Positions 1 to 16,400 of a stretch of DNA of 64,000 bases are shown here, piece by piece. The position numbers and the translations under genes were made by a program. Location: contig OZ020246.1 of NCBI GenBank assembly GCA_963971285.1, forward strand, positions 17,963,217 through 18,027,216, given 5' to 3'. This stretch comes from Astropecten irregularis. Taxonomy: Eukaryota > Echinodermata > Asteroidea > Paxillosida > Astropectinidae. Position 1 is the stretch's first letter, and each line of letters opens with the position of its first letter. The notes under the pieces were generated by a model. It saw only the letters and a list, made by a program, of their open reading frames with translations. It was not told where the DNA came from and searched no databases.

Positions 1-5621
<5,621 letters not shown>

Positions 5622-8600
5622 CAAAGCGACTGCACTCCATGACGTCCTTTCCAGTCATGTCCTTTGGCTTTGAACTTGCTGTCAGGACCCAAGGCATCTT
5701 GCAATGCTCAGAGGAGAAGGAACTTCCCCACTCACTCTCTGAATTACTGACATATAATATAGCCATGGAATGGAAGCACAAAGTCAATGCCAGTTCCTAA
5801 GAATCACACTTCAGCTGAAAAGAACTTCTTACCCCAGTTGTCAAACACCATTCTTGACTCGGAACTTCACCAGGATGGAAAGGGGATGACAGGCCAACTC
5901 ATCAACGGCAAACAAAATTCGGCCAAGGAACCTGTGAAAAATATTCACTGCAGGGCCCAGGAGGACCATATTTCTCTCTTAACAGACAATTGCAAATCAG
6001 TGAGTAATTACTTAAATAATAACTCTCTCTGTTTGTGTTCTACAAATTGTGTGCTATGATTTTCTGTGAGGTGGGCCACTAGAGTCCTAGTCTGAGTATC
6101 ACCCATTCTACTACGTGCCACGCTGTGTATGAACATCTGATACATACGCGCATGCAAATTTTATGCAACAAATGATGTTGATTGGTCAAAACCTACAGGT
6201 CAGTGCTGGGTTGGCTTGCATAATTAATCAGGAGATCTGCAAGCATGTGATAGACGCTTGCTTGCTGTACGGCGAGTGTGTCTATCACATAGACTACTAG
6301 AGATCATGTAGCATGTAGTTTGTGTGGGTCCACTTTCATGAAGTTTTATACTGGACTTGGACTCCAACAAAAGAGAGAGTTGAATTAAAAGCGGGCTTCT
6401 TTGATTGAAATCCTCTCAAACTTGAAGATGTTTGTACTTTTGCAAATCGATCATTTTTTTTGCCTTTGTGCCCAGTTCATGGCAACACTCATCTTGACCA
6501 TTAGAAACCGACCCATAAAAGAAGGGTACAAGTTTGCTGATGCTACATTGGATGGACACCATACAAATCCTGCCCCAACCGTGTGAAATGACCAACATTT
6601 ACATCACATGAAAAAGTACCATAGTTGTGTCTGTCTGTAATAAGGAGTGTACACGAGGGCATCTCTCATCACAATTTGGTGCAAATCTCTGTTAATAATG
6701 ACTGATCTACATGTAGCTACTGCATCAACATGTTGATTGGTGCCGTGACTGTGTGCATGCATCTTTATTTAAGCATTCCAACCTTTGACATATAGGCACA
6801 TCCAGTCATGTTGTGAGCATTGGTTGGGGAATGTGTATGTATGATGAGCGTAATGTCATCCCGGTAATGCCGTCACATAAACTACAGTGCTACCAAAAAC
6901 GAGCTAGAATGCATCATCTATTATGATTACTCCTTTCCCCTTCTAAACTTTGAGAGATCCATTTCGTGTTCATGAAGTAGAAGACAAAGTCCATGGTTGT
7001 TATTCGGTGTTGCCATCTGTGCCTTAATGCAGAAGAACTTTGTTAAATTTGTGAGTAGAATGTACATGGACTTTACTGAATGTTCTGGTTGTAGTCTTTA
7101 TCCGGTGTTGTAGCATAGTATGTGCTATCCATAGATCTATATTAAATTACTAGAGCGCTGACTTGTGTACAGAGTGATGCCTGCTGGGCGCATCCATGTT
7201 TGTGCACAAACCTATGGAAAATGCAAAATTGTGTACGTCTTTTGTACGTTTATTTGCATATCAGCATTTGTGTTCTATACAGGTGCATTACCGAAACCCC
7301 ATACGCCCAAAATCTGATGCATCTTGACCTTGTGCGATGCATTTAGAGTACATTCTTTAAAAGGCATTCCATGCAAAGTTTTACAGACGCGCACACAAAT
7401 TCAAGATGACTGCGCCCAGGATGGCTTCAAAGCATCTCCACATTCGAGAACACAGAGCTAGGGCTCTAGTAATTCAACATAGCTCTGTGGTGTTACCACA
7501 AATGATTCAAGTAGCATGAACAGGTTAGATGTACCCGATTACTCGGACATAACATGTTTATGGAGATAAACTGTAATACTGATTGGGCCCTGCCACTGAT
7601 GAAAGTCCAGGCTTGGATTCCTATTAAGTTGAATATCATGGAATGTATCTAGAAGCCAGGTGTGATTGATTTGAAGCAGTTCTATTGAACTGAAGCTCAT
7701 TGAAGGCCTGGCCAGGCTTTTCAAAGGCTGGGCCCTACCAGTATTTAAGTTTCTCTCCTTTGGATGGTTTTTACTTTTGCTATGTTAACAGGTGTAAAGG
7801 TCACATAAGTTATTCCTGTAATATTAGCCAGGCAGACATTTACATTCTTGAAATTTCAGTTTTAATCAAGTGACTTAAAATGAAGTTCACTTGTTAAATT
7901 ATTGTGGAGAATTCTAAGCTAATTTGCAATATTAATTTGTTGATGAACCTTGCTGGTATGTCTTTTCTGCTGTGAAAAAGGGGAGAAAATCAAATGAACT
8001 GAACCTGCCGCCACAATGTAACATGGTTACCTTGGGAACAACCTTTCTGGTAATGGTTGCTAAGTGGTTACGGCAATACCGAGGAAATGAACAATCAGCA
8101 AATATTACTTGACTTTTGTTACTCAGATATTTTGATGCATGGACGAATCCTCCATGATACATATTTGAAGAACTGTACAGATATTTAAAGGAAGGATGCA
8201 TTGTCCCCATTTGCATGTCATCTTTGTATAATTTTGTAATGCACACGTACTCCAGAGAAATGTTAATTTGTATTAAAAACTAGGTTATTGTTATCTCCAA
8301 GTTCCTATGTATTTATTGTATAGGCCTACGCGATGGCCATGCTAAGAAGTCCTGGGATCGATTTCACCAAACTCATCATAACTTTATCAATCGTAGGACT
8401 TATGATGCATTGCAGCTCTACGTAGGATACAATGGGTTATCCTTTGTAACTCGAGTTATGATCGAGCTTAGGGCTTCGTGAAATCCACCCGATTATTCAA
8501 AATTACTGAGGTAATATCTGAAAGGAACCCAATGGCTTTTGTTTCTGTTACTTAGGCCCGCATGATAAATATCTATTTCTGTCCAAAGTTGCTGAAGTCT

Positions 8601-11600
8601 GTTCTAGGAATTGAACAAGTTTTGCTGAAAAAGGCAATTATCTCCATAACCTATCCTTAAAGAGTCTCACTGACATTCTTTAGAAGCAGAATGTAAAACC
8701 CTTTCATGAAATTCTGAAAAAAAGTTTCAATATTTGTAGCTGATAAAGTGGAGTAACCATCCTCAAGCTAAAAAATCATGACAAGTGTAAATAAGTCCAA
8801 AGTAAGAAGATAATTTTATCGATATAATTTTATTTCTTATCCAACCCTGTTAAAGATAAAAAAAATATTAACAGAGTACACTTAAAAGGAACCATGCACC
8901 TTGCACAAACTAGATTAAGTATATATTTTTTAATTCCGTTTCTCACAAATATTAGGTATTAATTGTGTAATTTTGAAAATGAAAAATATGTGTCCCATAA
9001 AAAAATTACGATAAAAATTGTGTTTTAAACTTCTAACCCATGTGTCCCATAATGCAACGGTTTTCTTCACAGGGTCAGTGGAGCAGCCATTTTTGTTTCA
9101 AATTTAACTCATAAAATGAATTGGCCATTGGTTTGTTATAAAAAGACATAGCGACAAGTTGTATGTAAATACTGTTACTAGATGTGCTAACATGGGATAT
9201 GTTTGTTTATTCATTACTAAAAAAAATAATATATATCATTTTGTACTTGTACATTTAGCAAAGCCATATCATAATACATGTATTTAATTAAACTAAAACT
9301 AAATTCATCACAAAAACAAAATTGTAAAAAATGCATAGTACAAGTAACAACACTTTTTTGTTAAAAAGGAAAGATTTTACTCTAATACCTGCTCTGTAAA
9401 TCAAAGATTGGAAAAGCCTGAGAAAAAAAAAGAAAAGAAGAGAAGAGAAAGCTGACAGTTTTTGAAGAATGTGAAAAAAAGTAATGTATAGTGAGCATCA
9501 CTTCTAAACAGTTCAGGTATTATAAAGTAAAATCTCTCCTGAGCTAATTATTATCCATACAGCAATATGTAGTCCTTTTAATATATTAAATACCATACAT
9601 TCTTCTTTCAATTTGGTGATCTAGTAGTACTGTGTAAAGTTTATATGCAGAGTTGCTACTTAGCAACCAATACCCCCATCCATGTTTGCTTTTTCTGTTA
9701 TTTTACTGGGATCAGCTTTGTCAGTTTCATTAAATTAGTTTCCATGACCAGAATGACAGATAAAATTGTTGTACGTATCCTATCAAGTTGTACAAAAGTA
9801 CAGATTTGTTTGCATTTTCCATCCAAATTCTGCTGACCCTTGTAATTTGCTTTCATAAAGTATCACACATGAGGTCCTGACTTTGAAATAACTGCAGTAT
9901 AAGCCAGTGTTGTAGTACAGTCATTTTTCTCTATTGAGTAACATTATGAGTACTTTGCTACATGTAAGAGTAAGAGTACTTTGCATAGGGTTAGATTGGG
10001 ATGAACGAGTCTCATTTGCACAGTCTTGATATCATGCTTCAAAAATTATTTCATTAATTTCATTAAATTGCATCCAACAGTTTGAACCTGAAATCAAAAA
10101 TATGGATTTTTCCAATGCTAATGCTTAGAGTTAGGAGGGCATGACGTTTTGAACCTATTACTTAGCAGGATCTTTCTTCAAGAGGAGATTCCTGCAAAAG
10201 ATAGATAGTGTGAAGTTCAACCGATGACATTTGATGCCATTATAGGTGATTTTTAAGGAAGTTTTTTGTTGTCAACCAAGTTGATAATTGTGACATGTCA
10301 TCATAGAATGAGTGGAAAGTCACTGGTTGTCATCAGCCTCTCCAGCTGTTCACAGGCAACATTCTGTTGACTTATCCCATTCAAAATTACTGTATTATTC
10401 CTGGGTTTTAACAGACAGAGGAATATAGTCTCATAACATTGTTGGAAAATTGTTTGCAAGTTCATTTCAGGGGTAATATTATCAGATTTGAATGTTGACT
10501 TTCCACTGATTTTATGATGTCCAGTTACATGAATATTTCTACATTAATTAATTATAAACTGTACAAATCTCAACCTTGACTCATGAGATGTATTATAATA
10601 CATAGGCCTATATTTCATATTAAGTAAAATTCACACAAATTTCTCACTGCTAATTTTTCTGAGTCTAACTAATCCTTCCCCAAACAAAGACAAACTAATC
10701 CTTCTTCAATACTAAGACCTTCTCAGGGTTAAGATTTTCATTTCCCAAAAAGTTGACCACAATTTCAAGAATCTCTTTTTTTAAGAGTTACATTAATTGA
10801 AGTTGTGTTTTCCCATTAACTGTTGCACAATTTATCCTCCCCAATCCATAATCTTTGAAATTGTGCTTGTACAGGATGTTTGAATACAAGTGCCTCAATG
10901 AATTAAATAGTACAGTGTGGTTATTTTTTAAAAGATCGGGTCTGATGGTAAACAAATGAATCACTAGATGACAACTAGGTCTATTAAATTTAGGTGACAA
11001 ATAATTTGGTATTTTTTGGAGGTACATTTCCTTCTCAAGAGTTTCCATTGTTCATGAAAGAACCACAGGTACTGCTCAAAACCTCATATTAATTATTTGT
11101 CTGGTACACAATACTACACAATACTGTTATTAATATTATTAATTTCTTATGACATTTACTTCTGGTATCAATTTCATAGAGCTGGTAAGGAAATATACTG
11201 GCCACTAATTAAAACTCCATATAATGTGCATTAATGGCAACTGGTCCGTTACTGATTTACGCTAAACATGACATAACAATTTGTTTCTGCTTACCAGGTC
11301 TTTGAAACTGAGCCCAGTAAAGTGGAGTAAATGATTACTATTTTTCATGAGCAAGCAGTTAAAGGACAGAAAATGTTATCAGTTCAGTTTCAATTGTAAT
11401 AAAATTCCATTTAATGGACAGAAGGTAATTTAAATTTCCTACAATGGATTTTGTGAAATATTTATTCTACAACACATTTTCATCCTTGTCACCTTAAATT
11501 ATTTTAAGGAATTAAAGATCTAACTTTGTCCAAAGCCAATGAATACAATACAGATTCTGCATAGTGTTGGACTTTGTTGGAATCAGAAGGTTCATACATG

Positions 11601-12351
11601 CTCTAGTATTGAATCTAGAAGAATCAGAATTTCCTAATGCTCCCGACAAAACACTTTCAAACTTAACATAATATATACAGCTTTCATAAACTTCACACTC
11701 TGGCAATATACAGCAACATTTTAGTACTGAAAACAAATAAATATTTATGAAAAATAAAAAAGTACAAAATTCTACTTGTTACATACATCTTTAACAAAAC
11801 AGTTTACGAACACATAACTCAGATGTCATGAAGCAGAAAAAAAGAAATGTGGCAAATGTTCAAATTTGCAAGGCAAGATTTGGTTTGAGTATGTCTGCAG
11901 CAACAACATGTACAAAATCTCTCATACATCTGTAGAACATACATGTGTAGTTCTTCAATTGACCGGTTTATTAGATGCCCAGACAGTTCCTCTGTGCATC
12001 TCCAGAAAAAAATGTCATACAGGTGTATTTGTATTTTAGTGAAACTTATGGCTATGTAGGGATGTAAAGTCTTGCACAGAATCCTTAGACCTGTGAGAAT
12101 TGGGGCCTGTTTGTTCCAAGCACAAGATCACGAATCTTGCTGATCCAGATCCCATTTTAGCGTATCCTGCATGGGATATGGATCTGCAGATCTAGGATAC
12201 CGTGCGTTATTGAAAACAAATGTGCCCTTGGCTCAGCGGAGCATGACATAGGATTTAATGGTAAGCTTGGTGGGTTAAGTTAACATTTCGGAGGACATTG
12301 CCCTAAGCATTGTAGGTTAGTAACTTCCTTCCACTATTTTGAGTATTGAGA
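5622..12351. other. RSPRY1 3' UTR and intergenic DNA
   Basis: No convincing coding exon is visible on either strand. The first part is presumably RSPRY1 3' UTR. A fold-back repeat lies at 8354-8490 (listed separately). A dispersed motif around 10110-10160 (GCTTAGAGTTAGGAGGGC) recurs inverted near 20790-20850 and, diverged, near 50985-51090. At about 12103-12233 a possible degenerate fold-back starts GGGGCCTGTTTG and ends CAAATGTGCCC. The rest is AT-rich with no recognised feature. Confidence 0.5.
8354..8490. repeat. Fold-back MITE, diverged arms
   Basis: It begins GGGATCGATTTCACCAAAC and ends CTTCGTGAAATCCACCC. The outer arms, including CATCATAAC/GTTATGATC, are complementary with mismatches. 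Size and ends match the fold-back family at 3515 and 15091. Confidence 0.7.
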
Positions 12352-13208
12352 CTACTCATTGCTAGGTTGGTTGACATCCACAGCTACAACCACTTCACAT
12401 TCCTGAATAGGTTCAGCTTTCATCTCTACATCCTCATTCAAGACCGTTTCCTCCTCCACTGCTGCGGATGACTTCTGGGTCGGGTATCCAGCAATGTCAC
12501 CACTTAGAGGCACCTGGGTCTTAGCCCCGCTGGAAAAGTGCTTCTTAGCCTTGTTGCGAAATATTGGGATGCGGTCCCGGTAATAGCAGAGAAATATTGA
12601 CGTGATGAGACAAGTCAGTATGGCCAATCCAGGAATGACGACTGACAAAACCACGACAGCTAGCTTGCCCGGACTGCCAAATTCATACACGTAAGCTGAT
12701 CAAAATCAAGAAAAAAACAATTATTATCTGCTGCAAGTATGCACTCAAACAATACATTAAAAGTAATATATAATGTACATTTTTGGTGAATAGCCTCAGC
12801 TCCACATAATTTATTACATTAAACTTCCTTTTCTCATTTCTGCAGGGCCTGTATTTCTCATAAATAATATTTTTAATACTACTAGTACTTTACTAAATAC
12901 TAGTCTGATTTAATTTTCTTCAAATATAAGGTATTCCACAGAAGGTTAATTTTAAATTTAACAATTTAAAGATATTCCAGAGTCAGACAGATCCGAGATC
13001 GTGAGATGGGCGGGGCATCTATGCACTGACACACGTACTGTTCATCATTGACATTGTACTCAACTAAATGTTACAATGGCATGAAAACACATTGCAATAC
13101 CATCCTTATCTCACCCAACAGCAAGTACAACATGATGTGACATTCAATTACCACTAATAACTTACGTGCAGGTGTCGAAAGCTCCATCATGTTTGCATTT
13201 GTTGCCAT
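12352..13208 (-). CDS. Unrecognised small single-pass membrane protein
   Basis: Two exons on the minus strand: 13208-13166 (start, 14 codons plus 1 base) and 12695-12352 (stop TAG). They join in frame across a GTAAGT donor and a TTGATCAG acceptor to give 128 residues. A short polar N terminus (MATNANMMELSTPAPYVYEF) is followed by one hydrophobic segment at about residues 25-50 (LAVVVLSVVIPGLAIL, CLITSIFLCYY), then a basic stretch (RDRIPIFRNKAKK) and an acidic Glu/Val-rich tail. The basic residues after the helix suggest a type III topology, with the N terminus outside and the tail in the cytosol. There is no signal peptide. I do not recognise the family. The start codon is 192 bp from the divergent FAM192A start, which suggests a shared promoter. 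The exon structure is inferred from splice motifs and frame only. Confidence 0.7.
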
Positions 13209-13400
13209 GATTGATTGAATGTGTCAAATCGCAGTATTTCGCAGTTGTGTTATTATTGTTGTATAGCGCCCTCAGTAGTTCATTTTGTGACAGGCACTTC
13301 ACAGACTTGCCACACGTACGTACGTCCGCGTTATTTCTGTTGACATCAAACCGAAGTTCAAGAATAGAATTGTGTTTAAGTGCCGACGTACATTGTCACT
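13209..13400. promoter_or_regulatory. Putative bidirectional promoter, membrane-protein gene / PSME3IP1
   Basis: Only 192 bp separate the two divergent start codons, so both 5' UTRs and the core promoters must lie here or overlap the first exons. The stretch includes a palindromic ACGTACGTACGT cluster near 13314-13325. I see no convincing TATA box. The promoter role is inferred from the geometry. Confidence 0.55.
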
Positions 13401-16400
13401 ATGGCAGGTGAAGGTGTGTCTTTCAGGTCATTTGTCTCAGAGACAGAAATAGATGAAAAGCGACGGAAAAGGCAGGAAGAATGGGACAAAGTGCGCACTG
13501 AAGATCAGCCGCTGGGTAACTATTTTTATTGAATACCTTTGAATAGGTTACAGTCCGTGTGTTTCCGACACCTCCAGTCCTCAGAAACGAGAGTAAGAGC
13601 AGGAATTTTTGTACTTCCAGGTACGATACATATTTAAAGGGATAAAAACGACTTTTTGTAAAGAGGTCTTACCTAAATATATGTTCGTGGTGTCCTCTTC
13701 AACACCTGGGGCCAATTTCATAAAACTGTTTTAAACTTAATTAAAGCAAAAGTTGCTTAGCACAAAAATGTCTCGCCCAATAAAACAAACCACCATTGAA
13801 AATTCCATTTGATATTCATGGTCAGCGAACAACAGCCAAAGGACAATCACAAGTGATACACAACACGTTGAAATTTGGTTGTTAACGGGTAAAGTTAACC
13901 CTGTTTTTATTAAGACAGAAATGTCATGCTTAGCAAATTGTTGTGCTTAACAGTTTTATGAAATAAGTCCCTGTCAATATTGCCATTAATATGAGCAAGG
14001 TTATATTTTAATTTGTGGAAAGAGTGCAGGGCTTTGATATTTGAGGGAAATAATGGGCTAAAACTAAAAACGGACTCGGAGCTGAGAGAGAGGAACTTTT
14101 CTTTCGTCAAACTCACTCCATTGATTATTGTCAGAAAGAAAAGGTTATTCATATTACATGCTACAGCTCAGACATCTATCTATATGATTGGCTCAGGTTG
14201 TTAGTATTTTTAATTATTAATTGAAAAGTGAACAAAGAAAAATTGACTGGAGTCTGGTTTGAACCAGCGATCTCCGGAATACCGTATTGGCACTTCACCA
14301 TCTGAACTAGAGCACTTGTACGGTATTCCTGAGATCGCTGGTTCGAATCCTTCTTCAGTCAATTTTTCTTTGTTCACTTTTCAATGACTTTAAATAAATT
14401 CATTTAGTTTCCTTTGTGGTTGTTATGTTGATGATTATTCTAAATTAATATTTGTTTGTTGTTCGTGTTTTTGCAGAATGTCCTGAAGAGGAAAATGACT
14501 CTCGCAGTCTGTATGAGAAACTCCAAGATCAGAAGGAAAAGAAGCAGTCAGACTTTGAAGAGCAGTTCAAATTCAGTAGGTTTCCCCCTCTAACCCTAAC
14601 CCTCTACGCATTCCAGTACTATACCACACACGACAGGAGCTGGTTACCACACATTTCCACTGTCTCCACACACATTCGTGTTTCACATATTTGTCCTATA
14701 CTCAAATCCGACGCGCGATTTATGTAATTGGCCCTGCGGTATATGAGGGGACGTACACCCACAGTATAAGTGCGGCGTAGCGTAAATTCTTTTGTTCTCA
14801 TAGAAAAGATGGGCTGGGACACCGCAGTAATGGCAGATGGTATATCGCGCCGTTGGATCAGTGTATAGACTAATCACACTGTTCTGTATGTTTGAACCAA
14901 AAAGGAATAGTTTAATTGTACATGTAATTCCTATATACTCTGGTGCTTGATTCCAAAGTGAACAAACACAGGGGCACTTGGATCATAAACCACATACATG
15001 TATCACCACACATACCACACTGGTGTATTATGGTATGCAGGATACCACACTTACCACAGGGAAAAACTATTTGTGGTAAACTGTGGTATGCTGGGTTGGA
15101 TTTCACAAAGCACTGAGATTAATCTTAAGATATTAGACGTCAGTATCACCATAGTGATTTGTATAGTGACATCATGCTTTGCTTAGCAATTAAGATTAAT
15201 TCACACTTGAGATCAATCTTAGTGCTTCATGAAATTGATCCCAGGTGAGTTAGGATGTTGTAGACAGAAGAGGGTGTGAAACACTTCATCCTGTCACCCT
15301 GGCACTGCTGGGGTAAATTAAGCCTCTCAACAGACTCTTGTAAAAAGCTTAACCTCTCCATTGAAAATTTCAAACTGCAGTCATTCCATGAATAAAGCAT
15401 TAGGAATTATTTTCAGACAAATTCTGTGTTGATTTGGCCCCTGCAGAGAACATGGTGAGAGGTATTGATGAAGATGAGAGCAAGTTCCTGGATGAGGTCG
15501 CTGATCGACAGATGGAGATAGATACCAGAAGGATGCGAGAGGAGAAAGAGATGCTAGAGGAAATGAAAGAATACACAATATCCTTTTATCCATGCGGGCA
15601 CGGAGTGTCCTGCCAAAATATGGCATTCTGCAGAACCCTGTCTGTGGACTTTGATCTATAATATCCCAAACTATGCAAAGCAGTATATCAGCTCTGTGCT
15701 TTTGCAGCCAGTGGTTGAGTGAAGAGTGCAGCACATGTGTAAACTTTCATCCAGTTTCAAACTCTTTCTGGTAGATCATAAAATAACTACAAGGGAAACT
15801 TACTAAATACGGTATTCAGGAGGTCGCCGGTTCGAATCCCGCTCCAGTCAATTTTTCTTTGTTCACTTTTCAATGACTTAAAACTCTCAGTCAGTTTCCC
15901 TTGTGGTTATTACACATATAAATTTAAAGTCGTTAAAATGTGAACAAATTGACTGGAGTGTGATTCAAACCAGCAATCTCCAGAATACCGTACCAACACT
16001 CTATTTTAACTGAGCTATCCAGCCCTATGTTCGTGGTGTCCCTAATATTCAATTATCTTTGTTTGTTTGGCAGTCAGTTCATTCTGGTTGGTTGGAGTTA
16101 CAAAGGTCTTGTATTCTAACATGATCTTTCTCAAAGGCTAGAAAGGGCCTGACCCATTTTGAGCCTTGCAGGATCTTTCTCAAAGGCTAAAAGGCTTCAT
16201 TAGCCTTTGAGGAAGATCATATTTCTTGTATTGGTTATCTTTCTGGTTAGAGGAGAATTAACACTATGCCTAAAACTGTTCCTGAATTTGGTGGCTTACT
16301 TGTATGGTCATGCTCACAAATACATGTTGCCTCCCAATTGTCTGTTACAGTTTGACTGCGTCAGTCTATAATTTTGATATAGGTTTTCCTTAACGTGACG

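Noticed and set aside
5787-6059. 90-codon open frame just after the RSPRY1 stop
   Set aside because: It starts 166 bp after the stop in the presumed 3' UTR, shows no recognisable domain, and no donor would join it to the last RSPRY1 exon.
14590-14612. Internal telomere repeat (interstitial telomeric sequence)
   Set aside because: Only about two CCCTAA units are present and they coincide with the end of a dispersed element found three times, so an element terminus explains them better.
15578-15661. Continuation of PSME3IP1 exon 3 to a stop at 15661
   Set aside because: The extra residues ([12 protein letters not shown]) have no counterpart in the family, and the point of divergence is exactly a U12 donor. 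Reading through would lose the conserved C-terminal half.
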